Shown here in pieces: positions 45,933 through 52,912 of a stretch of DNA of 64,000 bases (positions are counted from its first letter, which is position 1; every line of letters begins with the position of its first letter). Both the position numbers and the translations under genes were made by a program. Below the pieces are notes generated by a model, which searched no databases, had not been told where the DNA came from, and saw only the letters and a program-made list of their open reading frames with translations. The stretch spans positions 124,001-188,000 of the forward strand of contig NZ_JAVHJU010000034.1 in NCBI RefSeq assembly GCF_031082405.1, written 5' to 3'. Origin of the DNA: Amycolatopsis sp. A133 (lineage in GTDB: Bacteria; Actinomycetota; Actinomycetes; Mycobacteriales; Pseudonocardiaceae).

Positions 45933-46811
45933 ATGCTCAAGAGCTTCCTCGGCTGGCTCCGAGACTATGTCATCTACACCGGCATTGTCGGTCTGGTGGA
46001 AGGTGTGCTCGGGATCCTCGCGTTCGGCGGACTGCTCAGCGCATTGCTGGGTAACTCGGCGATAAAGGCGGGCGCAATCGTGGCGGTGTTGCTCGGGGTG
46101 ATCGGGTTGTACATCCTCCTGATCGCGAACCGGGTGGAATGGCGGTCACGAACGGAACTCGATCGGCGGCTGCTCCAGTACTACTGCACCGTCCTCAAGG
46201 AGCGGCACGGTCACTCGTGGCGGATCGCCAGCTGGGTGGAGTCCGCCGTCGTGCGGGCAAACGGGGACGCCAGCGAGGTGATCACCGTCAAGGCGGTCGT
46301 CGAATGCGATTTGCTCGACTTCTTCGCCATTCGCACGGGAGCGGGTTGGAATCAGCCCGAAAAAGTCCGGCGCAAGGTGAAGGTGGACGTCAAGTCGCTC
46401 GAAGTGGACGGTATCGGTGGCACGCGGCGGGACGCCACGTCGACGTGGCTGAACGACGGCAGGCTGGAAATAATCGCACATTTCGGCAGTCCGGCCCGGC
46501 GGGGCGACGAAATCGTCATGGTGATCGAAAAAGAATGGCCGGGAAAGTGTGCCCCCTTGATGCGCGATCGGCGACCGGACGAATTCGCGTTGCGGTTCGC
46601 CTGCGTCACCGACTATCTGGAATACGTGATCCAGCTACCGGAGGGCAGCGACGTCGCTTGTGATGCGATCGGACTGGTGAAGGGGCAACACGACTACTCG
46701 CTGTCGGTGCGGCGCAACGGTGTCGGACCGACCGAGGTGTGCCTGGTGGCGAGGAACATCCCGCCACGCCTTCGGGTCGGGATGCGCCTCGACCTCAAAA
46801 AGGCGAGGTAG
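45933..46811 (+). CDS. Uncharacterised membrane protein with soluble C-terminal domain
   Basis: 292 residues, family not recognised. Two adjacent membrane helices (about 18-40, IVGLVEGVLGILAFGGLLSA; 45-66, AGAIVAVLLGVIGLYILLIA) are followed by a cytosolic helix (RTELDRRLLQYYCTVLKERH) and a beta-rich domain (VITVKAVVECDLLDFFAIRT, VKVDVKSLEVDGIGGTRRDA, IIAHFGSPARRGDEIVMVIE, YLEYVIQLPEGSDVACDAIG). Base composition is lower in G+C than the neighbours and codons such as GAA, AAA and ATA occur more often, hinting at horizontal origin. The ATG at 45933 follows AGGGAAG; TATTCT at 45886-45891 is a plausible -10. A hairpin terminator follows immediately. It stands alone as a one-gene unit. Confidence 0.8.
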   Translation: MLKSFLGWLRDYVIYTGIVGLVEGVLGILAFGGLLSALLGNSAIKAGAIVAVLLGVIGLYILLIANRVEWRSRTELDRRLLQYYCTVLKERHGHSWRIASWVESAVVRANGDASEVITVKAVVECDLLDFFAIRTGAGWNQPEKVRRKVKVDVKSLEVDGIGGTRRDATSTWLNDGRLEIIAHFGSPARRGDEIVMVIEKEWPGKCAPLMRDRRPDEFALRFACVTDYLEYVIQLPEGSDVACDAIGLVKGQHDYSLSVRRNGVGPTEVCLVARNIPPRLRVGMRLDLKKAR

Positions 46812-46828
46812 CCCGTCCGATGGACGGG
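46812..46828 (+). terminator. Hairpin terminator
   Basis: CCCGTCC-GAT-GGACGGG, 7-bp arms starting right after the TAG stop at 46809-46811; no T-run, as usual in high-G+C actinomycetes. The 225 bp from here to 47053 shows no further gene. Confidence 0.6.
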
Positions 46829-47053
46829 GCCTCTTGCTGCTCTTGCAGGCGGAACTACGTGTCTCCGCCTTCGCCACCTTGGTGAATCATTACCATCCTC
46901 GACTGGTCATCACGGAAGTCCCGGCCACCTGTTCCGGCCGGAGACCCGCGACTGTAGCGCCTCGACGACCCCCAGGCGCGCCCTATGCCACGAAATGATT
47001 CAACCACGACGGGCTAGGCGCTTCCTCGAGAATGCGTGGACAACAGGTTGCTG

Positions 47054-47986
47054 TCAGAGCTTACCGGTGAGCAAAGCGTCACCCAGCTCCGTCCGCCGGT
47101 ACAGCACCCGGTGCCCGCGGCGCGCCGAAGCCAGCAACCCGGCTCCGCGCAACGCCGTCAGGTGCGCCGAAACCGTCGCCGGGGCCAACCCGTGCCGGCG
47201 GGCCAGGTCGGCCGTCGCCGCGGGTGCGTCGAGCGTTGTCAGCAGCAGGGCCCGCGTGCGGCCGAGGATCTCCGCCAGCGGCTCCGGTGGTGCCGCAACG
47301 GAAGTCCACAGCGAAGCCACTCCGCGGGCCGGGTACAGCAGGGAAATCTGCCACGGCGGCACCGTCACCACGCCGACGTTCGGCCACGCGAACACCGCCG
47401 GGATCAGCAGCAGCCCCCGCGAGTCGATCGACAGCCGCTCCCGGGCGCGGACGTCGACCAGCACCGACGTGCCCGACAGCCGGACGCTGGGGTGGAGCTC
47501 CGCCAGCATCGCCGCGAGGCCGCCCGAACCGAGCTGCCGCGTCCGGTGGGCGATGTCCGCCGCGAGCAGTTCGCGCAAGCGGGGCCACTGCGGCGCCAGC
47601 AGCGCGTGCCACACCGTCTCCAGCTGGCCGGCGAGCAGGTCGCGCGCAGCCGCCGGGTTCGCGGGCAGCCCCGACAGGTCCGCGTCGACCATGCCCAGTT
47701 CCAGCGCCACCTGCGACGGCGGCGTCGCGCGGACCACCGCGAGCTGCGCTTCGGCGGTCGTCTCGGGACCGTCGGGCGGCGGGCTCAAGAACTCCGTGAT
47801 GTAGTGCCGCGCGCTCAGGACCGCGGCCAGCTCGGGCACATCGGGCACGTCGGAGAGCCACGGCAGGTGCGCGGGGTGCCGCCGGATGCCGAGCAACGTC
47901 TGGACGGCGCCGAGCACCTCTTCCAACGGCGAGATCGCGAAGCGGACGCGCTGGCTCCCGGCCGCGGTCAGGACGAGCTCGATCAC
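47054..47986 (-). CDS. ArsR-type winged-helix regulator with DUF5937-like N-terminus
   Basis: 310 residues. MIELVLTAAGSQRVRFAISP then LEEVLGAVQTLLGIRRHPAH is the N-terminal domain of this regulator group. The winged helix is C-terminal: LGRTRALLLTTLDAPAATAD, LARRHGLAPATVSAHLTALR, and GLLASARRGHRVLYRRTELG. The domain order (HTH last) is characteristic. The GTG at 47986 gives the usual family start; a longer ATG start at 48049 would overlap the divergent MFS start codon itself and swallow the operator-like repeat, so it is rejected. Likely represses the MFS gene across the 61-bp gap. Confidence 0.87.
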   Translation of the reverse strand: MIELVLTAAGSQRVRFAISPLEEVLGAVQTLLGIRRHPAHLPWLSDVPDVPELAAVLSARHYITEFLSPPPDGPETTAEAQLAVVRATPPSQVALELGMVDADLSGLPANPAAARDLLAGQLETVWHALLAPQWPRLRELLAADIAHRTRQLGSGGLAAMLAELHPSVRLSGTSVLVDVRARERLSIDSRGLLLIPAVFAWPNVGVVTVPPWQISLLYPARGVASLWTSVAAPPEPLAEILGRTRALLLTTLDAPAATADLARRHGLAPATVSAHLTALRGAGLLASARRGHRVLYRRTELGDALLTGKL

Positions 47987-47990
47987 CGTT

Positions 47991-48010
47991 GATTCGCTCT
48001 CACCCGAATC
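47991..48010. promoter_or_regulatory. Inverted repeat between ArsR-type regulator and MFS gene
   Basis: GATTCG, 8-nt spacer, CGAATC; perfect 6-bp arms in the 61-bp divergent gap. Candidate operator for the winged-helix regulator. Confidence 0.5.
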
Positions 48011-48047
48011 AGTGTGCCTCAGGAGATCTCCGAGAGAGCGTTCGGCC

Positions 48048-49190
48048 ATGTCGTTGTTCACCCATCGCGCGTACTGGCGCTGGTCGGCCGGGGTCCAGTT
48101 CGCCCGGCTCCCGTCGACCATGGCGCCGCTCGCGTTCACCCTGCTGACCACCGCCACCACCGGGTCGTACCGGCTGGGCGGTGTGCTGATGGCCGTCTTC
48201 GTCGCCGCCGAGATGGTCTGCGCGGTCCCGGTCGGGCGGCTGCTCGACCGCGTCGGCCCTTCGCGCGGGCTGCCGGTACTGCTGCTCCTGACCGCCGCCG
48301 GCTTCGCCGCCTTGGCCGTGGCCGCCGCGAAAGGCGCGCCGAGCGCCGGGTTGCTCGTCTTGGTCCTGCTGCCCGGCATCACGGGCGGGGCGGTGTCGGG
48401 CGCGTTCCGGACGCTGCTCGCCGACACGGTCGACGACGGGTTGCTCCCGCGGGCGATCTCCGTCGACGCGATGATCCTCGACGGCGTGCTCGTCGGCGGT
48501 CCGGCGCTGGTCGCGGTGCTCGACATGGCCGGGCCGCTCGTGCCACTGGCCGCGATGGCTGCCGCTTGCGCCGCCGCCGCCGTGCTCGTCCCGCGTCGCG
48601 GAAGTTCTCACGATCGGGTGGCACCCGCGCCGGACGTTCCGGCCCGGCTCGGCACCTACCTGCCGTGGCTGTGCTGCGCCTTCACCATCGGGCTGCTGAC
48701 GTCGACGATCGAGGTCGCGCCGTTGCCGCTGGTCCAGCGCCTCGGCGCGACCGAGGCGGCCGCGCCGGTGGTGATCGCCGTGCTGACCGGGGCGAGCATC
48801 GCGGGCAGCGCGCTCTACGCGTGGCGGGGCAAAACCGGCGATGCACGGCTGTTCCTCGGCGGGTTCGTCGTCGGCGGGCTCGGGCTCACCGCGGACCTCG
48901 GCTGGCCGGGCTTGGTCGCGTCGGTGGCGGTGATCGGCGCGTGCGGCGGACCACTGGTCGCCGCGACCTCGGTCAACCTGCAGCGCCTGTTGCCGAAGAG
49001 CCGCAGGTCAGCGGGGTTCTCGTTGAGTTTCACGGTCCAGGCGTGCGGCTTCGGGCTCGGCTCGCTGGCGGTCGGCGTGCTGCCGTTGTGGCTCCCGCCG
49101 TTGTTCGGTGTCTTTGCCGCGGCGATCGCCGGTGCAATGCTGGTGGTGAAGCCCGCACGAGATATTGGCACAGTGTCAGTAACGTCGTAA
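48048..49190 (+). CDS. MFS transporter
   Basis: 380-residue membrane protein, about 12 helices. MSLFTHRAYWRWSAGVQFAR at the start; LMAVFVAAEMVCAVPVGRLL and DRVGPSRG form a relaxed motif A (loop 2-3); LLPGITGGAVSGAFRTLLAD, and LPWLCCAFTIGLLTSTIEVA begins the second half. No clear substrate family; efflux is likely given the divergent regulator. The ATG at 48048 has purine-rich AGGAGA/GAGAGAG upstream. Aldehyde dehydrogenase follows after 33 bp, under a probable separate start (TAACCT precedes it). Confidence 0.88.
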   Translation: MSLFTHRAYWRWSAGVQFARLPSTMAPLAFTLLTTATTGSYRLGGVLMAVFVAAEMVCAVPVGRLLDRVGPSRGLPVLLLLTAAGFAALAVAAAKGAPSAGLLVLVLLPGITGGAVSGAFRTLLADTVDDGLLPRAISVDAMILDGVLVGGPALVAVLDMAGPLVPLAAMAAACAAAAVLVPRRGSSHDRVAPAPDVPARLGTYLPWLCCAFTIGLLTSTIEVAPLPLVQRLGATEAAAPVVIAVLTGASIAGSALYAWRGKTGDARLFLGGFVVGGLGLTADLGWPGLVASVAVIGACGGPLVAATSVNLQRLLPKSRRSAGFSLSFTVQACGFGLGSLAVGVLPLWLPPLFGVFAAAIAGAMLVVKPARDIGTVSVTS

Positions 49191-49223
49191 CCTGGGCTGA
49201 CCCTCGACCCACGGGAGACGCCG

Positions 49224-50720
49224 ATGACTGCCGTCCAGCCTAAGCCGACGTCGGTCGGCGAGACCTTCGACTCGCTCAGCCCGGCGACCGACGAGGTGGT
49301 CGGAACCTACCCGATCCACACCGCCGAGGACGTCCAGGCGGCGGTCGAACGGGCGCGCGTCGCGGCGCAGTGGTGGGCGGGCCTCGGCTTCGCCGGGCGC
49401 GCCGAGCGGCTCAAGAGCTGGAAGGGTGTGCTGACGCGGCGGCTGCCGCAGCTGTGCCAGGTGGTCCGCGACGAGACCGGCAAACCGATCGCCGACGCGC
49501 AGCTCGAGAGCGTCCTGGCCATCGAGCACATCGCGTGGGCGGGCAAGAACGCGAAGAAGATCTTGGGCAAGCACAAGCGCTCGGCCGGCCTGCTGATGTC
49601 GAACCAGGCGGCGACCGTCGAGTACCAGCCGCTGGGCGTGGTCGGCGTGATCGGCCCGTGGAACTACCCGGTGTTCACGCCGCTGGGCTCGATCGCGTAC
49701 GCGCTCGCGGCGGGCAACGCCGTGGTGTTCAAGCCCAGCGAGTACACGCCGGGCGTTGGGAAGTGGCTGGTCGACGCGTTCGCCGAGATCGTGCCGGAGC
49801 AGCCGGTGCTGCAGCTCATCACGGGCTTCGGCGAGACGGGCGCGGCGCTGGTGGGGGCGGGTGTCGACAAGATCGCCTTCACCGGCTCGACGGCGACGGG
49901 CAAGCGGATCATGGCCGCGGCCGCCGCGACGCTCACGCCGGTGGTCATCGAGGCGGGCGGCAAGGACCCGGTGCTGGTCGACGCGGACGCCGACCTCGAC
50001 GCGGCGGCCGACGCCACGGTCTGGGGCGCGTTCTCCAACTCGGGCCAGACCTGCATCGGCGTCGAGCGGGTGTACGTCCACGAGAAGGTCCACGACGAGT
50101 TCGTCGCGAAGGTCGTCGAGAAGTCGAAGGACGTGCGCGCGGGCTCGGACGAGGCGGCCCAGTACGGCCCGGTGACGATGCCGTCCCAGCTGGGCGTGAT
50201 CAGGCGCCACATCCACGACGCACTGGCCCGCGGCGGCAAGGCGGTCGTCGGCGGCGAGGACGCGGTCGGTGACCGGTACGCGCAGCCGACGGTGCTGGTC
50301 GACGTCCCCGAGGACTCCGAGGCGGTGAAGGAAGAGACGTTCGGTCCGACGGTGACGATCGCCAAGGTCCGCGACATGGACGAAGCGGTCGAGAAGGCGA
50401 ACAGCACGAAGTACGGCCTGGGGTCGACGGTGTTCTCGAAGTCCCGCGGCGTGGAGCTGGCGGAGAAGCTGCGTACGGGCATGACGGCGATCAACGCACC
50501 GCTGTCGTTCGCCGGCATCGCATCCCTGCCGTTCGGCGGCGTCGGCGACTCGGGCTTCGGCCGCATCCACGGCCCGGAGGGACTGCGCGAGTTCGCCCGC
50601 ACGAAGGCGATCGCCCGCCAGCGCTTCACGGCCCCGTTGACGCTGACGTCGTTCAACCGCAAGGAATCGACGGACGCCCTGGTGGCCAAGCTGGTGACCA
50701 TCCTCCACGGCAAGCGCTGA
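49224..50720 (+). CDS. Aldehyde dehydrogenase family protein
   Basis: 498-residue NAD(P)-dependent aldehyde dehydrogenase oxidising an aldehyde to its acid. GPWNYPVFTPLGSIAYALAA (coenzyme loop), VVFKPSEYTPGVG, IAFTGSTATGK, VIEAGGKDPVLV (general base Glu near 243), and the nucleophile in FSNSGQTCIGVERVYVHEKV (Cys near 277) are intact; EETFGPTVTI and LPFGGVGDSGFGRIHGPEGL complete the family. The best resemblance is to the succinate-semialdehyde/fatty-aldehyde-like branch; the substrate is uncertain. Ends at a strong repeat-derived terminator (50727-50761). Confidence 0.94.
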   Translation: MTAVQPKPTSVGETFDSLSPATDEVVGTYPIHTAEDVQAAVERARVAAQWWAGLGFAGRAERLKSWKGVLTRRLPQLCQVVRDETGKPIADAQLESVLAIEHIAWAGKNAKKILGKHKRSAGLLMSNQAATVEYQPLGVVGVIGPWNYPVFTPLGSIAYALAAGNAVVFKPSEYTPGVGKWLVDAFAEIVPEQPVLQLITGFGETGAALVGAGVDKIAFTGSTATGKRIMAAAAATLTPVVIEAGGKDPVLVDADADLDAAADATVWGAFSNSGQTCIGVERVYVHEKVHDEFVAKVVEKSKDVRAGSDEAAQYGPVTMPSQLGVIRRHIHDALARGGKAVVGGEDAVGDRYAQPTVLVDVPEDSEAVKEETFGPTVTIAKVRDMDEAVEKANSTKYGLGSTVFSKSRGVELAEKLRTGMTAINAPLSFAGIASLPFGGVGDSGFGRIHGPEGLREFARTKAIARQRFTAPLTLTSFNRKESTDALVAKLVTILHGKR

Positions 50721-50726
50721 GCGGGC

Positions 50727-50811
50727 CCGGGGCTGTGGACAACCGACGTCCGCAGCCCCGGCGCAGCTCCGGAATTGTCGGTGCCCGCCGGTAAACTGGA
50801 TACCGGGGGGC
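50727..50811. repeat. Double-hairpin intergenic repeat (family 2, copy A); terminator
   Basis: Hairpin 1: CCGGGGCTGTGGAC (50727-50740) with GTCCGCAGCCCCGG (50748-50761), 7-nt loop. Then TGTCGGTGCCC (50776-50786), then hairpin 2: CCGGTA-AACTGGA-TACCGG (50788-50806) followed by GGGG. The same series is found reversed at 55521-55593, and partly at 61954-62008. It lies between convergent ALDH and TetR genes. Confidence 0.85.
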
Positions 50812-50851
50812 CGAGGGCCGGCCAGCTGAGAGCGTAGCCGCGGCCCGGTAC

Positions 50852-51490
50852 TCAGTCGTTGGCTCCCGGCCCGGTCACGGCGTACCGGGCGGCGGTGGTG
50901 CGGACGGCCTCGTCGACCACCTGAGCGACGCGTTCGGCGCTCACCTCCCAGCCCGGCACCAGGAGTGCCGGCCAGAAGACGTAGTTGGAGATCATGCCCA
51001 GGAACTGGGTGGCGGCGAGGTCCACGTCCTCGATCCGCACCGTTCCGGCCTCGTGCTCGGCCAGGAGATAGCTGCGCACGGACTCGAAGTAGGGCATCTT
51101 CCCCTGCGAGAACTGCGCATGGGCCAGCTCGGGGAACCGCGGCAGCTCGGCGATGACGATCCTGAACAGGTCGGTCATCCGGGCCCGGCCCAGCAGCTCG
51201 GCGTAACGGCGACCGATGATGCCGAGTCCGGCGACGACGTTGCCCGCCGGCGGAGGATCCTGCTCGTCGGCGGTTGACCAGGACTCGGTCACGATGGCGT
51301 CGAACAGGGCAGCTTTGGTCGGGAACTGCTTGAACAAGGTGGCCCGCGAAACACACGAGCGCTCGGCGATCCGCGCCAGCGACGTCCGGTCGTAGCCCAG
51401 CTCGAGGAACAGTGCGGTCGCGGCCGCCACGATCAGCGCGCGCTTCTCCTGGGCGACGCGCTGGTGGTACGTCGTCACGACCCTGCTCAT
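50852..51490 (-). CDS. TetR-family repressor of the SDR/F420-type oxidoreductase operon
   Basis: 212 residues. HTH at about 14-62: QEKRALIVAAATALFLELGY, then DRTSLARIAERSCVSRATLF with recognition helix CVSRATLFKQFPTKAALFDA. The C-terminal ligand domain ends TRIEDVD-like VRIEDVDLAATQFLGMISNY. Divergent from the SDR-deazaflavin oxidoreductase pair; two near-identical 23-bp sites lie in the 112-bp gap. The ATG at 51490 is chosen; the longer frame upstream crosses those sites. The 3' end faces the family-2 repeat. The ligand is probably a substrate of the SDR. Confidence 0.9.
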   Translation of the reverse strand: MSRVVTTYHQRVAQEKRALIVAAATALFLELGYDRTSLARIAERSCVSRATLFKQFPTKAALFDAIVTESWSTADEQDPPPAGNVVAGLGIIGRRYAELLGRARMTDLFRIVIAELPRFPELAHAQFSQGKMPYFESVRSYLLAEHEAGTVRIEDVDLAATQFLGMISNYVFWPALLVPGWEVSAERVAQVVDEAVRTTAARYAVTGPGAND

Positions 51491-51505
51491 GGGCCGAGCA
51501 TACGA

Positions 51506-51577
51506 GGTGAGTGGCTTGACTCGCCACTGTCGCCGACCTAGTGTCGAAAGGGATGGTGAGTCGCTCGGCTCACCACT
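51506..51577. promoter_or_regulatory. Two direct copies of a 23-bp TetR operator
   Basis: Site 1 51506-51528 and site 2 51555-51577 share GGTGAGT-n-GCTnGnCTCnCCACT (19 of 23 bases). Site 2 is itself an inverted repeat, TGGTGAG-N8-CTCACCA (51554-51575). Site centres are 49 bp apart; site 1 is nearer the TetR gene, site 2 nearer the SDR gene. Confidence 0.75.
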
Positions 51578-51602
51578 GGTCCACGTACCGGAGGAACAGC
51601 TG

Positions 51603-52382
51603 ATGCCCCGCTTCGACAACCAGACCGTGCTCGTGACCGGCGGGGCCGGCGGCCAGGGCTCGAGCCACGTGCGCGCCTTCCACGCGGAGGGAGCGAACGT
51701 GGTGATCGGCGGCATCGACGCGGACCGTGGCGCCGCTCTCGCCGACGAGCTCGGGACCCGCGCTCGCTTCGCCCGCCTTGACGTCACCGACGAGAGCTCG
51801 TGGTCCGCCGCTGTGCTGGCCGCTGAAAGCGCTTTCGGCGGCCTGAACGTGCTCGTCAACAACGCGGGCGTGCAGAATCCGCCGGCAACGATCGAAAACA
51901 CGGAGCAGGCCACGTGGTCGCGCATCCTCGACGTCAACCTCACCGGGACCTTCCTCGGCATCAAGGCCGCCGCCCCCGCTCTGCGCCGCGCAGGAGGGGG
52001 AGCCATCGTCAACATCGCCTCGACCATGGGCCTGGGCGGCACGGCTCACTACGCGCCGTACGTCGCGAGCAAGTGGGCCGTGCGGGGCCTCACCCGGGCG
52101 GCAGCACTCGAGCTCGGCCGCGATCACATCCGGGTGAACACCATCCACCCCGGCGTGATCTCGACCCCCTTCATCCACGAACCGGCAGCCGGCGCAGCCG
52201 CGGCCATCGCCGACTTCTACTCACCCGAGCCGTTCGCCATCCCCCGGCTCGGGGAGCCGGCCGACGTCAGCCGCCTTCTCCTGTTCCTCACGTCGTCGGA
52301 CGCGTCGTTCATCACGGGGTCGGAGTACGTCATCGACGGTGGGCTCCTCCTCGGTCCCGCCCTTCAGGCCGAGGCCGCATGA
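51603..52382 (+). CDS. Short-chain dehydrogenase (3-alpha/beta-hydroxysteroid dehydrogenase-like)
   Basis: 259-residue classical SDR. VLVTGGAGGQGSSHVRAFHA (TGxxxGxG with Q in place of I), GGIDADRG, ARLDVTD, VLVNNAGVQNP, DVNLTGTFLGIKAAAP, IVNIASTMGLGG (catalytic Ser), YVASKWAVRGLTRAAALELG (YxxxK) and PGVISTPF. The G-G-Q-G loop and overall pattern resemble hydroxysteroid/alcohol dehydrogenases of actinomycetes. GGAGGAACAGCTG precedes the ATG at 51603. Its stop overlaps the start of the deazaflavin oxidoreductase gene (ATGA), so the two products may act on one substrate. Controlled by the divergent TetR. Confidence 0.93.
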   Translation: MPRFDNQTVLVTGGAGGQGSSHVRAFHAEGANVVIGGIDADRGAALADELGTRARFARLDVTDESSWSAAVLAAESAFGGLNVLVNNAGVQNPPATIENTEQATWSRILDVNLTGTFLGIKAAAPALRRAGGGAIVNIASTMGLGGTAHYAPYVASKWAVRGLTRAAALELGRDHIRVNTIHPGVISTPFIHEPAAGAAAAIADFYSPEPFAIPRLGEPADVSRLLLFLTSSDASFITGSEYVIDGGLLLGPALQAEAA

Positions 52383-52912
52383 GCACTTCGGAGGCGACCG
52401 GGTCGAACGACTCCGCACGGGACGCGTCGGTGTCCCACCTGCCCGACCACGTCCGGCGAGCCATCGAGATCACCCCCGCCGCGGGCACCAGGGAACGGAT
52501 CATCGACATCACGACGCTGGGGCGCCGCACCGGCCGGCCACGCCGCATCGAGATCTTCTTCTACCGAGCTGCGGGCACCACTTACCTGTGCAGCGGCGCC
52601 GGCGGCGCCGCGACCGGCTGGCACGCGAACCTGCTCGCCCATCCCGACTTCACCTTCCACCTCAAGAACGGGATCCGTGCGGATCTGCCGGCACGGGCGA
52701 CGCCGGTCACCGACCCAGCCGAACGCCGGGCCGTGCTGGCGGAGATCGTGGCGGATCTCAACCAGCCCCACGACCCCGGCACCATCCGGCCGACCCGGCT
52801 CGAAGACTGGGCGGACAGCCGGCTGATGCGCATCAGCTTCCCCGTCGGCAACGAGGTCGCGGACCGCCTCACCGGCCCCGGATCAGATCCGCCGCCTTCT
52901 CCGCCACCATGA
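52379..52912 (+). CDS. Nitroreductase/deazaflavin(F420)-dependent oxidoreductase family
   Basis: 177-residue split-barrel protein of the F420H2-dependent nitroreductase (DUF385) family. IDITTLGRRTGRPRRIEIFF is the family start; the strand set YLCSGAGGAATGWHANLLAH, then PDFTFHLKNGIRADLPARAT follows (NLxxxPxFxFHLK), and VADLNQPHDPGTIRP toward the end. Members use F420H2 to reduce nitro-aromatics, quinones or unsaturated substrates. Overlaps the SDR gene by 4 nt and ends 44 bp inside the convergent GMC oxidoreductase gene, so its P-rich tail (GSDPPPSPPP) is probably unstructured. Confidence 0.9.
   Translation: MSTSEATGSNDSARDASVSHLPDHVRRAIEITPAAGTRERIIDITTLGRRTGRPRRIEIFFYRAAGTTYLCSGAGGAATGWHANLLAHPDFTFHLKNGIRADLPARATPVTDPAERRAVLAEIVADLNQPHDPGTIRPTRLEDWADSRLMRISFPVGNEVADRLTGPGSDPPPSPPP

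Noticed and set aside
50727..50811. DnaA-box-like TGTGGACAA motif as a replication origin signal
   Set aside because: Only single sites inside a terminator hairpin; the repeat family explains them and no origin genes are present.
49176..51527. Very long open frame (over 780 codons) antisense to aldehyde dehydrogenase
   Set aside because: Composition is R/D/V/G-rich shadow sequence of a G+C-rich gene; the true genes on both strands account for all conserved motifs.
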